Shown piece by piece: positions 27,174-36,657 of a stretch of DNA of 64,000 bases (the first letter of the stretch is position 1; the number at the start of each line of letters is the position of its first letter). Source of the DNA: Paenibacillus swuensis (GTDB lineage Bacteria > Bacillota > Bacilli > Paenibacillales > DY6); assembly GCF_001644605.1 (NCBI RefSeq), contig NZ_CP011388.1, positions 513,501-577,500 on the forward strand, written 5' to 3'. A program made the position numbers and the translations under genes. Below the pieces are notes generated by a model. The model had not been told where the DNA came from. It did not search any database and worked only from the letters and a program-made list of their open reading frames with translations.

Positions 27174-28679
27174 TTATCGGTACGGGGGTTCAAATAACGA
27201 GTCTGGCGCGGTGTACTCATATTTTAATGGGGTGCTGACTTTATCTCCATAGATTGCGTAAATATAATAGGTATGCGTCACACCAAGCCGAGAACGATCC
27301 CAATAAAAACTGTTTGCAGATGGTTTCTCCCAATTATCGTAATAAACCAAGCTTTCATCATGATTAATCACTTCATTTATGACATAGGAGTCAGGTGCGC
27401 CATTATCCGACCTATGCCGCCATCCAAAATTATATAGCATTATATACTCGTTATTCTCGTCTTCTTCGGACATTAAAACATTCATATACACATCATAAGG
27501 TCGCAGATTCGAATAAAGTGGTTTTCTTTGTAAATCAATCTGCTTGGTCACGGCTAAGGTGGAGGCTTCTGTCCCTGTCAATAAAGTATAGCTTACTTGG
27601 GCACCTCCCCTTTCCTTGTAAATTGGCATATCAATAAACTGGTTATATACATAATGTTCATCATGAACCTTATTTGTTTGGAAACAACTTGAGTTGTGTT
27701 GGGGATTACATTGATAGCTCACAAATTTTTCTTCTTCGCTTGTACCGCTGTATGTTTTCGCAGGCTGTATAACGCGACCGAACACACTGAGGCTCGTTTC
27801 CGCGAATGTTCCTCCTCTTGTGATCTTGGTGTCAATCTTCATATTGGCTCGTATCAAGGCATTGAAGACGGCTTTGCGTGCCGCAGGATATTTGCTTAAG
27901 AGCTGTGTGGCTATCTGATCCTGATTTCCAAGGGCTAGCATCGTCTGGGGAGACAGCAGCTTGTAATAGTTTATAAGCTTCGCTACCTTATTGTTGTTTG
28001 CATCCGGCCTCTTCAGAAGCTTTTGTAGAATTTTGGCCTCGCTGATATACCACCTTGAAGAATCCTTACTTTGGATCATGGCAAAAAGTTCGGTTGACTC
28101 CGTATTTCTCCAATAGTCGTTAAAACCTTGTTCAAATCCTTTGTAGCTTGGACTGCCGAATAGGAACTCCACGGCATCCGCAAGTCGGATTCCGCCTTCA
28201 ATCCCTGCTTGCTTAGATAGTTTCTGCAGCAATCCCTGTTTGGGTTGAAACGCTTTGTAGAGTTGAACTAAATCACGACTATCTCCGGTATAAGCGATTC
28301 CCAACAGCTTGATGCATTCCAACAGCTCTTTTCTAATAGCCTGCTGTTCTCCAGCGGGAAATTGAGATTTCACTTCATTCCAGAGCGGGTCCACCAAGGC
28401 CAGATGATCTGGGTTATTAGAATCCAGAGCTTTAATCTGGTCTCTAAACGCCTTGACAGCCCTAATCTCTTCGTCGCGTTTCTGGCAGCTGGCGGTTTCC
28501 GCGCACTCTCTGTTATTTAGCGCGTCGTACCACTTCACCCAACGCTGCACAAGCTGCAGGGGAGGAAATCCGCCCGCACCCGACGAGTTTTCCGCTCCGT
28601 TCGCAAATGCGGGAAACGGAATCGTGAAGAGGATACACAGCATGGTAATGAAAGTTACCAGTTTTTTTATGCTTCTCAC
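27174..28679 (-). CDS. secreted protein, unknown function
   Basis: A 501-residue protein with a Sec signal peptide (SIKKLVTFITMLCILFTIPF, cleavage after AFA-NG). The mature part is helical in its first 300 residues (many short amphipathic helices, with PQTMLALGNQDQIATQLLSK) and beta-rich later (SYTLLTGTEASTLAVT, YDVYMNVLMSEEDENNEYIM). A conserved Cys pair (CNPQHNSSC) lies mid-protein and another pair is near the N-terminus. No enzyme motif is recognised. The start is GTG 28679, eight bases after GAGGAG; the longer frame to 28730 has none. It stands alone between yqfQ and a repeat-rich space. Confidence 0.6.
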   Translation of the reverse strand: MRSIKKLVTFITMLCILFTIPFPAFANGAENSSGAGGFPPLQLVQRWVKWYDALNNRECAETASCQKRDEEIRAVKAFRDQIKALDSNNPDHLALVDPLWNEVKSQFPAGEQQAIRKELLECIKLLGIAYTGDSRDLVQLYKAFQPKQGLLQKLSKQAGIEGGIRLADAVEFLFGSPSYKGFEQGFNDYWRNTESTELFAMIQSKDSSRWYISEAKILQKLLKRPDANNNKVAKLINYYKLLSPQTMLALGNQDQIATQLLSKYPAARKAVFNALIRANMKIDTKITRGGTFAETSLSVFGRVIQPAKTYSGTSEEEKFVSYQCNPQHNSSCFQTNKVHDEHYVYNQFIDMPIYKERGGAQVSYTLLTGTEASTLAVTKQIDLQRKPLYSNLRPYDVYMNVLMSEEDENNEYIMLYNFGWRHRSDNGAPDSYVINEVINHDESLVYYDNWEKPSANSFYWDRSRLGVTHTYYIYAIYGDKVSTPLKYEYTAPDSLFEPPYR

Positions 28680-28856
28680 CCACTCATCTCCTCTATCATG
28701 TATAATGATACACTTTGTATCATTATACATTTACCACAGTTTCCGTATTCTGTAATGAACACAAGGTCATGCGCAAATTGCCCCTCCCTTGGTTACATTG
28801 TTCGACAGCATGCTAGTGCTTCGGGCGCAAGAAACGATCTGGTCGCGCGTTTGAAC

Positions 28857-29056
28857 AAGTAGTGTTTCGCTACTTAATTCGGAGGGATAGGCAAAACTCC
28901 AGAATTTAAGTAGCAAATCACATCTTAATTCCCGCGAATCGGCCCTTTTGGCAGGATTTCAGCAAATTAAGATGTAAAACACTATTTAAATTTTGCGCGT
29001 TCGCCAATATGAACGAATTAAATAGTGATTCACTATTTAATCATTCATATTGGCGC
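28857..29056. repeat. intergenic palindromic repeat, AAGATGTA family, copy 1
   Basis: A 200-base segment with nested inverted motifs: AAGTAGTG and CGCTACTTAA, then AAATTAAGATGTAAAACACT, then AATTAAATAGTG and CACTATTTAA. A related segment lies at 45945-46122. No coding potential. The surrounding space 28731-29300 holds no gene; from 29060 on it is only a pyrimidine-rich strand without structure I can name. Confidence 0.55.
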
Positions 29057-29308
29057 CTTTCATTCCCACCTTCCACTACGACCACTCTTCACTCCACACT
29101 GACCGATCCTGCACCTGATTTACTTAACCGCTAACCTACTACCGCTCTATTAGCACATTCTCCCTGCCTCCATCACCTTGGCGCATGTCTACCCAACGGT
29201 TACCTGCTACCATGCCGCTAACAACTCCCTAACGCTATCAATTACTTAACATCCCTTACCCTGCCACTACCTCCTGCCGATTGCCACTACTCCCTCGCCT
29301 GCCACAAC

Positions 29309-29361
29309 AAAAAACCGGTCCTAACCCCAAGGTTCCTAAGGAACCCCAGGTCAAGGACCGG
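29309..29361 (-). terminator. rocA / roc operon terminator
   Basis: On the minus strand CCGGTCCT...AGGACCGG encloses an inner GGGGTTCC/GGAACC-type hairpin and is followed by TTTTTTG. It ends the rocD-rocG-rocA unit. Confidence 0.8.
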
Positions 29362-29393
29362 CTCTTTCACTTGCAAATCTTAAATCCTAAAGC

Positions 29394-30971
29394 TTATATC
29401 TTACGCGCCGTCATTTTCGCTTGCGTGAACAGCAGCAGGTAGTCGTGGCCGCCGGCTTTGGAGTCGGTGCCCGACATGTTGAAGCCGCCGAATGGATGCG
29501 CGCCGACTAGGGCGCCGGTACACTTGCGGTTGATGTACAAGTTACCGCAATGCATGTCTTCGAGCGCGTACGCGATGCGGTCTTCTTCTTTGGAGAAGAA
29601 GGCGCCTGTCAAGCCGAACTCGGTGTCGTTGTACAGCGCGATCGCTTCTTTGTAATCTTTGGCTTTGCCCAGCGCCAGAACAGGTCCAAAAATCTCTTCC
29701 TGCATAATACGCGCTTTACCGTCCACATCCGCGAACACGGTAGGCTGAATGTAGAAGCCGTTGCCTTCCGCTTTGCCGCCGCCCGCGATCAGACGACCTT
29801 CGCCTTTGCCGATTTCGATATATTCGAGAATTTTCTCATAGGCATTTTTGTCGGAAACCGGTCCGATCGGGAAGTTCTCTTCTTGCACACCAATGCGCAG
29901 CGCCTTTGTTTTCTCAGCTACCAGCTCAACAACTTCATCGTACACAGACTCGACGATGAACGCGCGGGAGCCCGCGGAACACTTCTGCCCCTGGAAACCG
30001 AATGCCGAAGCGACAATCGCGGAAGCCGCTGCTTCCAGATCCGCGGTCTCGTCAACCACGATACCGTCTTTGCCGCCCATCTCCGCAACGATCCGCTTGA
30101 TCCAGATTTGGCCCGGAGCGGTTTCAGCCGCCAGACGGTTAATGCGAAGTCCTACTTCTTTGGAGCCTGTGAAGGAGATGAAGCGTGTTTTCGGATGCGT
30201 CGTCAAGTAGTCGCCCACTTCCGCGCCGCTGCCCGGGATGAAGTTCAGCACGCCCGTAGGCAAGCCGATTTCTTCCATCAGTTCCACGAACATGTGCGCG
30301 ATCGCAGGAGTTACGGATGCAGGTTTCAATAATACCGTGTTACCGGACACGATCGCTGCTGTCGCCATACCTACACAGATTGCCAGCGGGAAGTTCCACG
30401 GCGGAATAACAACGCCTACGCCCAATGGAATGTAGCTAAGCTTATTATCTTCGCCAGGCACTTTCGTCAAAGGCTTGTGCTCGTTCGTTTCGCTCAAGCG
30501 AATCATTTCGCGCGCATAATACTCCATGAAATCGATCGCTTCGGCTGTGTCGGCTTCGGCTTCCGGCCAGTTTTTGCCCGCTTCGAAGATCATCATCGCC
30601 GAGAACTCATGCTTCCGCTCACGCATCAATTCGGCCGCGCGGAACAGGTAACCCGCACGCTCTGCCGCAGGGACGCGCTTCCAGCTCTCGAACGCGGTCA
30701 AAGCCGTTTGCATCGCTTTCTCCGCCAATTCCTTGCTCGCTTTGCTGACCGATGCGATCACTTCGTCCGTGTTACCCGGGTTGATGGATACGATGCGGTC
30801 TTCCGTCGTAATCTTCTCGCCGCCGATATGAAGAGGGATGTCTTTACCCAGAGTTGCTCTTACTTTCGTTAACGCGTCTTCCATCGCTTTCTTGTTCTCA
30901 GGTTGGCTGAAATCGACGAAAGCTTCATTTTGGAATGGGGAAATGCCTGTAGTGTTTGTGTGAGTTGTCAT
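29394..30971 (-). CDS. rocA: L-glutamate gamma-semialdehyde (1-pyrroline-5-carboxylate) dehydrogenase
   Basis: A 525-residue NAD-dependent aldehyde dehydrogenase converting glutamate-5-semialdehyde to glutamate, the last step from arginine, ornithine or proline to glutamate. Visible: [20 protein letters not shown] (NAD pocket), the catalytic Glu in [12 protein letters not shown], the catalytic Cys in [12 protein letters not shown], and the terminal [14 protein letters not shown]. Length matches RocA/PutC. ATG with AAAGGAG ribosome site. Third in the rocD-rocG-rocA unit, 68 bases after rocG, with no sigma-54 promoter in that gap, so it probably depends on the promoter before rocD. Confidence 0.95.
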   Translation of the reverse strand: MTTHTNTTGISPFQNEAFVDFSQPENKKAMEDALTKVRATLGKDIPLHIGGEKITTEDRIVSINPGNTDEVIASVSKASKELAEKAMQTALTAFESWKRVPAAERAGYLFRAAELMRERKHEFSAMMIFEAGKNWPEAEADTAEAIDFMEYYAREMIRLSETNEHKPLTKVPGEDNKLSYIPLGVGVVIPPWNFPLAICVGMATAAIVSGNTVLLKPASVTPAIAHMFVELMEEIGLPTGVLNFIPGSGAEVGDYLTTHPKTRFISFTGSKEVGLRINRLAAETAPGQIWIKRIVAEMGGKDGIVVDETADLEAAASAIVASAFGFQGQKCSAGSRAFIVESVYDEVVELVAEKTKALRIGVQEENFPIGPVSDKNAYEKILEYIEIGKGEGRLIAGGGKAEGNGFYIQPTVFADVDGKARIMQEEIFGPVLALGKAKDYKEAIALYNDTEFGLTGAFFSKEEDRIAYALEDMHCGNLYINRKCTGALVGAHPFGGFNMSGTDSKAGGHDYLLLFTQAKMTARKI

Positions 30972-31039
30972 AAGTTAGCTCTCTCCTTTTCTGTATATCC
31001 TTTAGTATATGATGTCCGGCGAACAATGCCTACTGCCTA

Positions 31040-32362
31040 CTATAACCAACCGCGGAGGCGGGAGGCCTCGGCCATTTTGCGCAAACCTACAATGTAAGCC
31101 GCCAGGCGCATGTGCACTCTCTTCGTGCGGGAAGTGTCGTATACGTTGTGAAAGGCATCCGTGAGAATGCGATCCAGCCGCTCGTTCACTTCATCCTCGG
31201 TCCAATAGTAACCCTGATTATTCTGCACCCATTCAAAATAGGATACGACAACGCCCCCCGCACTGGCAAGCACATCCGGTACAATCAGCACGCCGCGTTC
31301 GGACAAAATCTCGGTCGCCTTCGTCGTCGTCGGTCCGTTGGCCGCTTCCACCAGAATCCGGGCTTTAATATCGTGAGCGTTCTTCTCGGTAATTTGGTTC
31401 TCAATAGCGGCCGGCACCAGAATATCGCAGTCTTTCACCAGCAGCTCCTGATTCGTAATACGGCTTGGGAACAGGTTCGTCACGGTGCCGAAGGAATCCC
31501 GCTTATCCATCAGCTCGTCAATATTGAGGCCGTCCGGATTGTATAGTGCGCCCACAGCGTCCGAAATTCCAACCACTTTAGCCCCTGCATCGTACAAAAA
31601 TTTCGCCAAAAAGCTCCCTGCGTTCCCAAAGCCCTGAATGATCACGCGTGAACCCGGAATCGACATGCCCATAGCCGCCGCCGCTTCGCGCATCACAATC
31701 GTAACACCTTTCGCGGTCGAAGACTCGCGGCCGATGGAACCGCCGAGCACGAGCGGCTTGCCCGTAATGAAGCCCGGGGCGTCAAACTCGCGGATGCGGC
31801 TGTATTCGTCCATCATCCACGCCATGATCTGCGCGTTGGTGAACACGTCCGGCGCCGGGATATCCTTCGTCGGCCCCACGATCTGGGAGACCGCGCGAAC
31901 GTACCCGCGGCTTAAACGCTCCAGCTCGCCCATCGACATCGTGCGCGGATCGCATTGGATGCCGCCTTTGCCGCCGCCGTAGGGGAGGTTGGTGATGCCG
32001 CATTTGATGCTCATCCACATCGACAGCGCCTTAACTTCTTCCTCGGTAACGTCGGGATGGAAGCGAATGCCGCCTTTCGTCGGTCCCACCGCGTCATTAT
32101 GCTGCGCGCGATAGCCTACGAACACCTTCACTTTACCGTCATCCATACGGATCGGGATCCGCACAGTGAGCAGACGAAGCGGTTCTTTCAACAGCTCATA
32201 GTATGAATCGTTATAGTTCATCACTTCCAGAGCCGTGCGGATCACTTCCTGTGTGCGTTCAAAAACACTGATGTTTTCAGCAACCGGCACCACCCCTTGC
32301 GCAACTTGAAGCGATGCGTTCTGAGCGGATTCGGCTGCGGTCTTCGTACTCGTGGTCGTCAT
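31040..32362 (-). CDS. rocG: NAD-specific glutamate dehydrogenase
   Basis: A 440-residue glutamate dehydrogenase that deaminates glutamate to 2-oxoglutarate. The substrate pocket and catalytic Lys are in LPYGGGKGGIQCDP, and the K in VGPTKGGIRFHPDV; the Rossmann domain has IIQGFGNAGSFLAKFLYD. In this operon the role is catabolic, feeding arginine-derived glutamate into the TCA cycle, hence RocG rather than a biosynthetic enzyme. The N-terminus has about 20 extra Thr/Ala/Ser-rich residues. It begins 21 bases after rocD, so the two are co-transcribed. Confidence 0.92.
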   Translation of the reverse strand: MTTTSTKTAAESAQNASLQVAQGVVPVAENISVFERTQEVIRTALEVMNYNDSYYELLKEPLRLLTVRIPIRMDDGKVKVFVGYRAQHNDAVGPTKGGIRFHPDVTEEEVKALSMWMSIKCGITNLPYGGGKGGIQCDPRTMSMGELERLSRGYVRAVSQIVGPTKDIPAPDVFTNAQIMAWMMDEYSRIREFDAPGFITGKPLVLGGSIGRESSTAKGVTIVMREAAAAMGMSIPGSRVIIQGFGNAGSFLAKFLYDAGAKVVGISDAVGALYNPDGLNIDELMDKRDSFGTVTNLFPSRITNQELLVKDCDILVPAAIENQITEKNAHDIKARILVEAANGPTTTKATEILSERGVLIVPDVLASAGGVVVSYFEWVQNNQGYYWTEDEVNERLDRILTDAFHNVYDTSRTKRVHMRLAAYIVGLRKMAEASRLRGWL

Positions 32363-32383
32363 GGGAAGGTTCCTCCGATTGGT

Positions 32384-33595
32384 TTATTTCGCTGCGGCTT
32401 CGGATACGCTCAATACTTGCTTGATCCGCTCAATCGCCCAGTCCAGATCCTCTTGGGAAATCACCAGCGGCGGGGCAAAACGAATCGTCGTCTCATGCGT
32501 CTCTTTACACAACAAGCCCAGTTCTTTCAGCTTCTCGCAGTAAGGACGAGCCGCGCCGGACAGTTCCACGCCGATGAACAAGCCGCGTCCGCGGATGTCG
32601 ACGATCGCCGGGTTGTTGATCTCGCGCAGTTTGGTGATGAAGTATTCGCCCAATTCTAGGGAACGCTTCACAAGTCCTTCTTCTTCGAGCACATCCAGCG
32701 ATGCGATCGCTACAGCGCAACCAAGCGGGTTACCGCCGAACGTGGATCCGTGGGAACCTGGGCCGAATACGCCGAGCACTTCTTCGTCCGCCGCAACCGC
32801 GGAGATCGGGAACACCCCGCCGCCAAGCGCTTTACCCATGATGTACACGTCCGCTTTGATGTCTTCCCAATCGGTTGCGAATACGCGGCCTGTGCGTCCA
32901 AAGCCGGTTTGGATTTCATCGGCAACGAACAGCACGCGGTTTTCTTCGCAGAGCGCTTTCGCTTGCTTCAGGAAGCCTTCTTCGGGGATTACGATGCCCG
33001 CTTCCCCTTGGATCGGTTCTACCAGGAACGCGGCTGTGTTCGGCGTGATCGCCGCTTTCAACGCTTCAATATCGCCGTAAGGAATGATGCGAAAACCCGG
33101 TGTGAACGGCCCGAACCCTTCTTTGTATTCCTCTGAGGAAGAGAACGAAGTAACGGTAATCGTCCGTCCGTGGAAGTTGCCTTCGCAGACGATGATTTCG
33201 GCTTGGTTGGCCGGAACGCCTTTGATATTGTAAGCCCAACGTCTCACCGCTTTCACTGCCGTTTCAACCGCTTCAGCGCCGGTGTTCATCGGCAAAATCA
33301 TGGTTTTGCCCGTCAGAGCGGACAGTTTCTCGTAGAATTCGCCCAGTTGATCATTGTGGAACGCTCGGGATGTTAATGTTACTTTATCTGCTTGATCTTT
33401 CAGCGCCTGAATGATGCGCGGGTGGCGATGCCCCTGGTTCAGTGCGGAGTATGCGCTCAGCATATCCATGTAGCGGTTACCTTCGGGATCTTCGACCCAC
33501 ACGCCTTCCGCTTTGGAAATGACGATAGGCAATGGATGATAGTTATGGGCTCCGAATTTCTCGGTTTGTTCGATTATACGGTTCGTTTGTGTCAT
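32384..33595 (-). CDS. rocD: ornithine aminotransferase
   Basis: A 403-residue PLP enzyme that converts ornithine and 2-oxoglutarate to glutamate-5-semialdehyde and glutamate. Signs: [15 protein letters not shown], the aminotransferase class III stretch [18 protein letters not shown] and the PLP lysine in [17 protein letters not shown]. Length matches RocD. First gene of the rocD-rocG-rocA unit; a sigma-54 promoter lies 70-85 bases upstream and RocR-type boxes further up. An AAGGAGG ribosome site precedes the ATG. Confidence 0.95.
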   Translation of the reverse strand: MTQTNRIIEQTEKFGAHNYHPLPIVISKAEGVWVEDPEGNRYMDMLSAYSALNQGHRHPRIIQALKDQADKVTLTSRAFHNDQLGEFYEKLSALTGKTMILPMNTGAEAVETAVKAVRRWAYNIKGVPANQAEIIVCEGNFHGRTITVTSFSSSEEYKEGFGPFTPGFRIIPYGDIEALKAAITPNTAAFLVEPIQGEAGIVIPEEGFLKQAKALCEENRVLFVADEIQTGFGRTGRVFATDWEDIKADVYIMGKALGGGVFPISAVAADEEVLGVFGPGSHGSTFGGNPLGCAVAIASLDVLEEEGLVKRSLELGEYFITKLREINNPAIVDIRGRGLFIGVELSGAARPYCEKLKELGLLCKETHETTIRFAPPLVISQEDLDWAIERIKQVLSVSEAAAK

Positions 33596-33662
33596 AGGAT
33601 GAAATCCTCCTTATTGGTTTTCGCGTGTTTTTGCAAAATAAATCAACTTCATAACCATTATA

Positions 33663-33681
33663 CAAGCAAGAACGATGCCAA
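33663..33681 (-). promoter_or_regulatory. sigma-54 promoter of rocDGA
   Basis: Minus strand TTGGCATCGTTCTTGCTTG: GG and GC separated by ten bases, the -24/-12 pattern of sigma-54. It lies 68-86 bases before the rocD start. Confidence 0.85.
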
Positions 33682-33720
33682 CTTTTTGGATGGGGATAAA
33701 AGAGTGATGAGGTTTCTTGA

Positions 33721-33780
33721 GTGCAAATAATATTGGCAGTGTGCAAAATTTGGTTGCGGGTTGTGCAAAATATTTTGGCG
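33721..33780. promoter_or_regulatory. candidate RocR upstream activating boxes
   Basis: Three copies of a GTGCAAA motif start at 33721, 33741 and 33763, about two helical turns apart. The third contains the perfect palindrome CAAAATATTTTG (33766-33777). They lie between the sigma-54 promoter of rocDGA and divergent rocR, the expected place for activator binding. Assignment to RocR is from position and from the symmetric form, not from a known consensus match. Confidence 0.6.
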
Positions 33781-33883
33781 GTTAGCGTTTTTGGTGGTAC
33801 AATAGGTTGGGTAGAGTTAGATATGTGAAAGTGATTGTGCCGGTCCTCGAGGGATCTGGAGTAACAGGAAGGCAAGGTGTGTT

Positions 33884-35431
33884 ATGGCAATGCAGGACGA
33901 TACCGCTCATCTGGAAAAAATGCTGTCTTTATACCGCAGTGTCACCGACAAAATCAACGAAGGCGTCCACGTCGTCGACGAATCCGGGCGTTCTCTCATC
34001 TATAATGCCAAAATGACGGAGCTCGAATCCATGAGCCGCGACCATGTGCTGTGGAAGCCGCTTGAGGAAGTGTTTCAGTTCTCCGGCGATCAGGAAAGCA
34101 CGTTGCTGAAGGCTTTGAACACGGGGCAGCCTGTGCAGAATGTGCGGCAGACGTATTTTAATGATAAGGGGAAGAAGATTACGACGCTGAATCATACGTA
34201 TCCGATCCTCGAGGAAGGGCGCGTCATCGGGGCGGTGGAAATCGCCAATGATGTGACGAAGCTCGAGCGCCTCGTGCGAGGCACGATGCTCGAGGGGAAA
34301 GGCGAAGGAGGACTGCGGTACGACTTCGCCTCCATTGTGGGGCCGAGCGCGGCTTTGCGCGAGGTAATTCGCCACGGCGAGCGGGCGGCGCGCACGAGCT
34401 CCTCCGTCCTCGTGGCCGGTGAAACCGGTACGGGGAAGGAGCTGTTCGTGCAGAGCATCCACCAGGCGAGCGCCCGGGCGGAACGCCCGTTCATCTCGCA
34501 GAACTGCGCGGCCCTGCCGGACACGCTGATCGAGAGCTTGCTCTTCGGAACGGCTAAGGGCGCGTTCACGGGGGCGGTGGAGCGCCCCGGGTTGTTCGAG
34601 CAAGCGGAGGGCGGCACGCTCTTCCTGGACGAGATCAACTCGCTGGGACTAGCGCTCCAGGCGAAGCTGCTGCGCGTGCTGCAGGAGAAGGCGCTGCGCC
34701 GCGTCGGCGACACCCGGGACCGCGCGGTCAACGTGCGCGTCATCGCCGCGCTGAACGAGGACCCGATCACCGCGGTCACGGAGGGGCGGCTCCGCAAGGA
34801 TCTGTACTATCGACTCGGCGTCGTCGTGTTGATGATCCCGCCTCTGCGGGAGCGGCCGGAGGACATTATGCCGCTGGTCCGGCACTTTATCGCGAAATAC
34901 AATGCATTGTTCCAGATGCAGGTGACGGGGGTGGATACGGAAGCGGAGCGTTTCTTGCTCGGCCATGATTGGCCGGGTAATGTGCGTGAGCTGCAGCATG
35001 TTATCGAGGGGTCCATGAACCTCATGGACGACGAGAGCCTGATCGGCATGGACCATATGCCGATCTACCACGCCAGCCGCGTCGTCAAAGCGTTGGCGGC
35101 CGGGTTGCCGGCTGATGGCAGATCCAGCGCCACCGGCAGCGTACCCGTGACAGGCGGCATTGACGCTGCCAGCAGCAAGCTCACGACAGGCACGTCCCCA
35201 TCCAACACGGGCTCCACGGACGGCTTAATGGCCGACTTGCATGAGATTAAGCCGCTTAAGCAGAAGCTTGAAGAATTTGAGCGAACCTATCTACAGCAAG
35301 TTGTTGCTCTCCAAGGCGGCAACATCTCCAGAGCGGCCCGCGAACTGGGCATCAGCCGTCAAAGCCTTCAATACAGGCTAAAAAAATTCCAGCCGTCACA
35401 CCAAACCCAGCAACAGCAAACGCAAAATTAA
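33884..35431 (+). CDS. rocR: sigma-54-dependent activator RocR
   Basis: A 515-residue enhancer-binding protein. The N-terminal PAS domain (about 15-130) senses the effector, ornithine or citrulline in Bacillus RocR. The AAA+ domain has VAGETGTGKELFVQSIH (Walker A), the sigma-54 contact loop KGAFTGA, GGTLFLDEIN (Walker B) and WPGNVRELQHVIEGS. A 60-residue Ser/Thr/Gly-rich linker (about 390-450) is longer than usual. The C-terminal Fis-type HTH reads GNISRAARELGISRQSLQY. It is divergent from rocDGA with the activating boxes between them, as expected. ATG; a TACAAT -10 box lies near 33797. Confidence 0.92.
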   Translation: MAMQDDTAHLEKMLSLYRSVTDKINEGVHVVDESGRSLIYNAKMTELESMSRDHVLWKPLEEVFQFSGDQESTLLKALNTGQPVQNVRQTYFNDKGKKITTLNHTYPILEEGRVIGAVEIANDVTKLERLVRGTMLEGKGEGGLRYDFASIVGPSAALREVIRHGERAARTSSSVLVAGETGTGKELFVQSIHQASARAERPFISQNCAALPDTLIESLLFGTAKGAFTGAVERPGLFEQAEGGTLFLDEINSLGLALQAKLLRVLQEKALRRVGDTRDRAVNVRVIAALNEDPITAVTEGRLRKDLYYRLGVVVLMIPPLRERPEDIMPLVRHFIAKYNALFQMQVTGVDTEAERFLLGHDWPGNVRELQHVIEGSMNLMDDESLIGMDHMPIYHASRVVKALAAGLPADGRSSATGSVPVTGGIDAASSKLTTGTSPSNTGSTDGLMADLHEIKPLKQKLEEFERTYLQQVVALQGGNISRAARELGISRQSLQYRLKKFQPSHQTQQQQTQN

Positions 35432-35440
35432 TTTGCTCCT

Positions 35441-35478
35441 CACCGCCAAGATTTTTGGCGGTGGCTTCTTTTTTTGCA
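35441..35478 (+). terminator. rocR terminator
   Basis: CACCGCCAA-gattt-TTGGCGGTG followed by GCTTCTTTTTTTG. Strong intrinsic terminator ten bases after the rocR stop. Confidence 0.9.
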
Positions 35479-35515
35479 CCTCGCCTCGCTAACAGTCCTA
35501 ATGGTAAGTTAATTA

Positions 35516-35860
35516 TCTCATTTCCACTCATTTGGGAGTTATCCCATTCACTCAGCCCAAATCTGGTACCCCTCAACTACACATCACCTTTACCTCTGAA
35601 CTAACCCGATACCTATCTCATTTCCACTCATTTGGGCGTTATCCCATTCAATCAGCCCAATCTGGTACCTTTCAACGACACATCACCTTTACCTCTGAAC
35701 AAACCCAATACCTATCTTATTTCCGCTCATTTGGGCGTTATCCCATTCACTCAGCCCAAGTCTGGTACCTTTCAACATCACCTTTACCTTTGAAACTAAC
35801 CCGATACCTATCTCATTTCCACTCATTTGGGCGTTATCCCATTGACTCAGCCAAGTTCTA
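35516..35860. repeat. tandem repeat array A, about 100-base period
   Basis: Units begin TCTCATTTCCACTCATTTGG at about 35516, 35616, 35715 and 35811: three full copies and a partial fourth. Each contains GCGTTATCCCATTCACTCAG, which is the reverse complement of the core of array B next door. It reads as short frames on the plus strand but these are repeat artefacts. Confidence 0.85.
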
Positions 35861-35877
35861 ATAAAGTTACGTTGATA

Positions 35878-36525
35878 TCTGGGCCATAGCGCAAAACAGG
35901 ATTAGATGGTCCAGGCGCGCTGAGCGATTGGGATAACGGGGCCATGGCACAAAAACAGGATTAGCTGGTCCAGACGCGCTGAGCGATTGGGATAACGAGG
36001 CCATGGCGCAAAAACAGAATTAGCTGGTCCAGTCGTGCTGAGCGATTGGGATAACGGGGCCATGGCGCAAAAACAGAATTAGCTGATCCAGACGCGCTGA
36101 GTGAATGGGATAACGGGGCCATGGCGCACAATCAGGATTAGTTGGTCCATGCGTGCTGAGCGAACGGGATAACGGGGCCATGGTGCAAAAAACAGGATTA
36201 GCCGGTCCAGGCGCGCTGAGCGATCGGGACAACGGGGCCATGGCACCAAAACAGAATTAGTTGGTCCAGGCGCGCTGAGCGATTGGGATAACGGGGCCAT
36301 GGCACAAAAACAGAATTAGTTGGTCCAGGCGCGCTGAGCGATTGGGATAACGGGGCCATGGCGCAAAAACAGGATTAGCTGGTCCAGACGTGCTGAGCGA
36401 ATGGGATAACGGGGCCATGGCACAAAATAAGGATAAGTTGGTCCAGACAGGCTGAGCGAACGGGATAACGGGGCCACGGCACATATACAGGATTAGCCGT
36501 CCCAGGCGCGCTGATTAAACGGGAT
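35878..36525. repeat. tandem repeat array B, about 59-base period
   Basis: About eleven imperfect units of 58-60 bases, each with GGGGCCATGGCGCAAAAACA and the core GCTGAGCGATTGGGATAACG, running from 35878 to the promoter of the permease gene. The core is on the opposite strand to that of array A. Variation between units is scattered single bases, not spacer-like, so this is no CRISPR. Possible inner hairpins include GCGCGC. Confidence 0.85.
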
Positions 36526-36559
36526 GGGAACGTTACCAAATGGATTTCCCCCCTAAAAC

Positions 36560-36579
36560 TTGGTATGATAATTGCTTCT
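36560..36579 (+). promoter_or_regulatory. sigma-54 promoter of the amino acid permease
   Basis: TTGGTATGATAATTGCTTC: GG (36562-36563) and GC (36574-36575) ten bases apart, about 80 bases before the permease start. Confidence 0.8.
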
Positions 36580-36657
36580 TAGTAAGGTTAGAGTCAAACT
36601 TATTTTATGAAAACGTATACAACAACAGTTGCGAATTCTCATCAAGGAGCGAATGCG

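Noticed and set aside
30972..31039. Separate sigma-54 promoter for rocA
   Set aside because: The GG and GC pairs in this gap are not ten bases apart; rocA is best explained as part of the rocD operon.
36020..36484. Minus-strand frames with repeated APWPRYP units
   Set aside because: They arise from the 59-base tandem repeat read across frames; the period is not a multiple of three and no start signal exists.
35516..36525. CRISPR array
   Set aside because: Units vary by scattered substitutions over their whole length and have no constant repeat with unique spacers; no cas genes are present.
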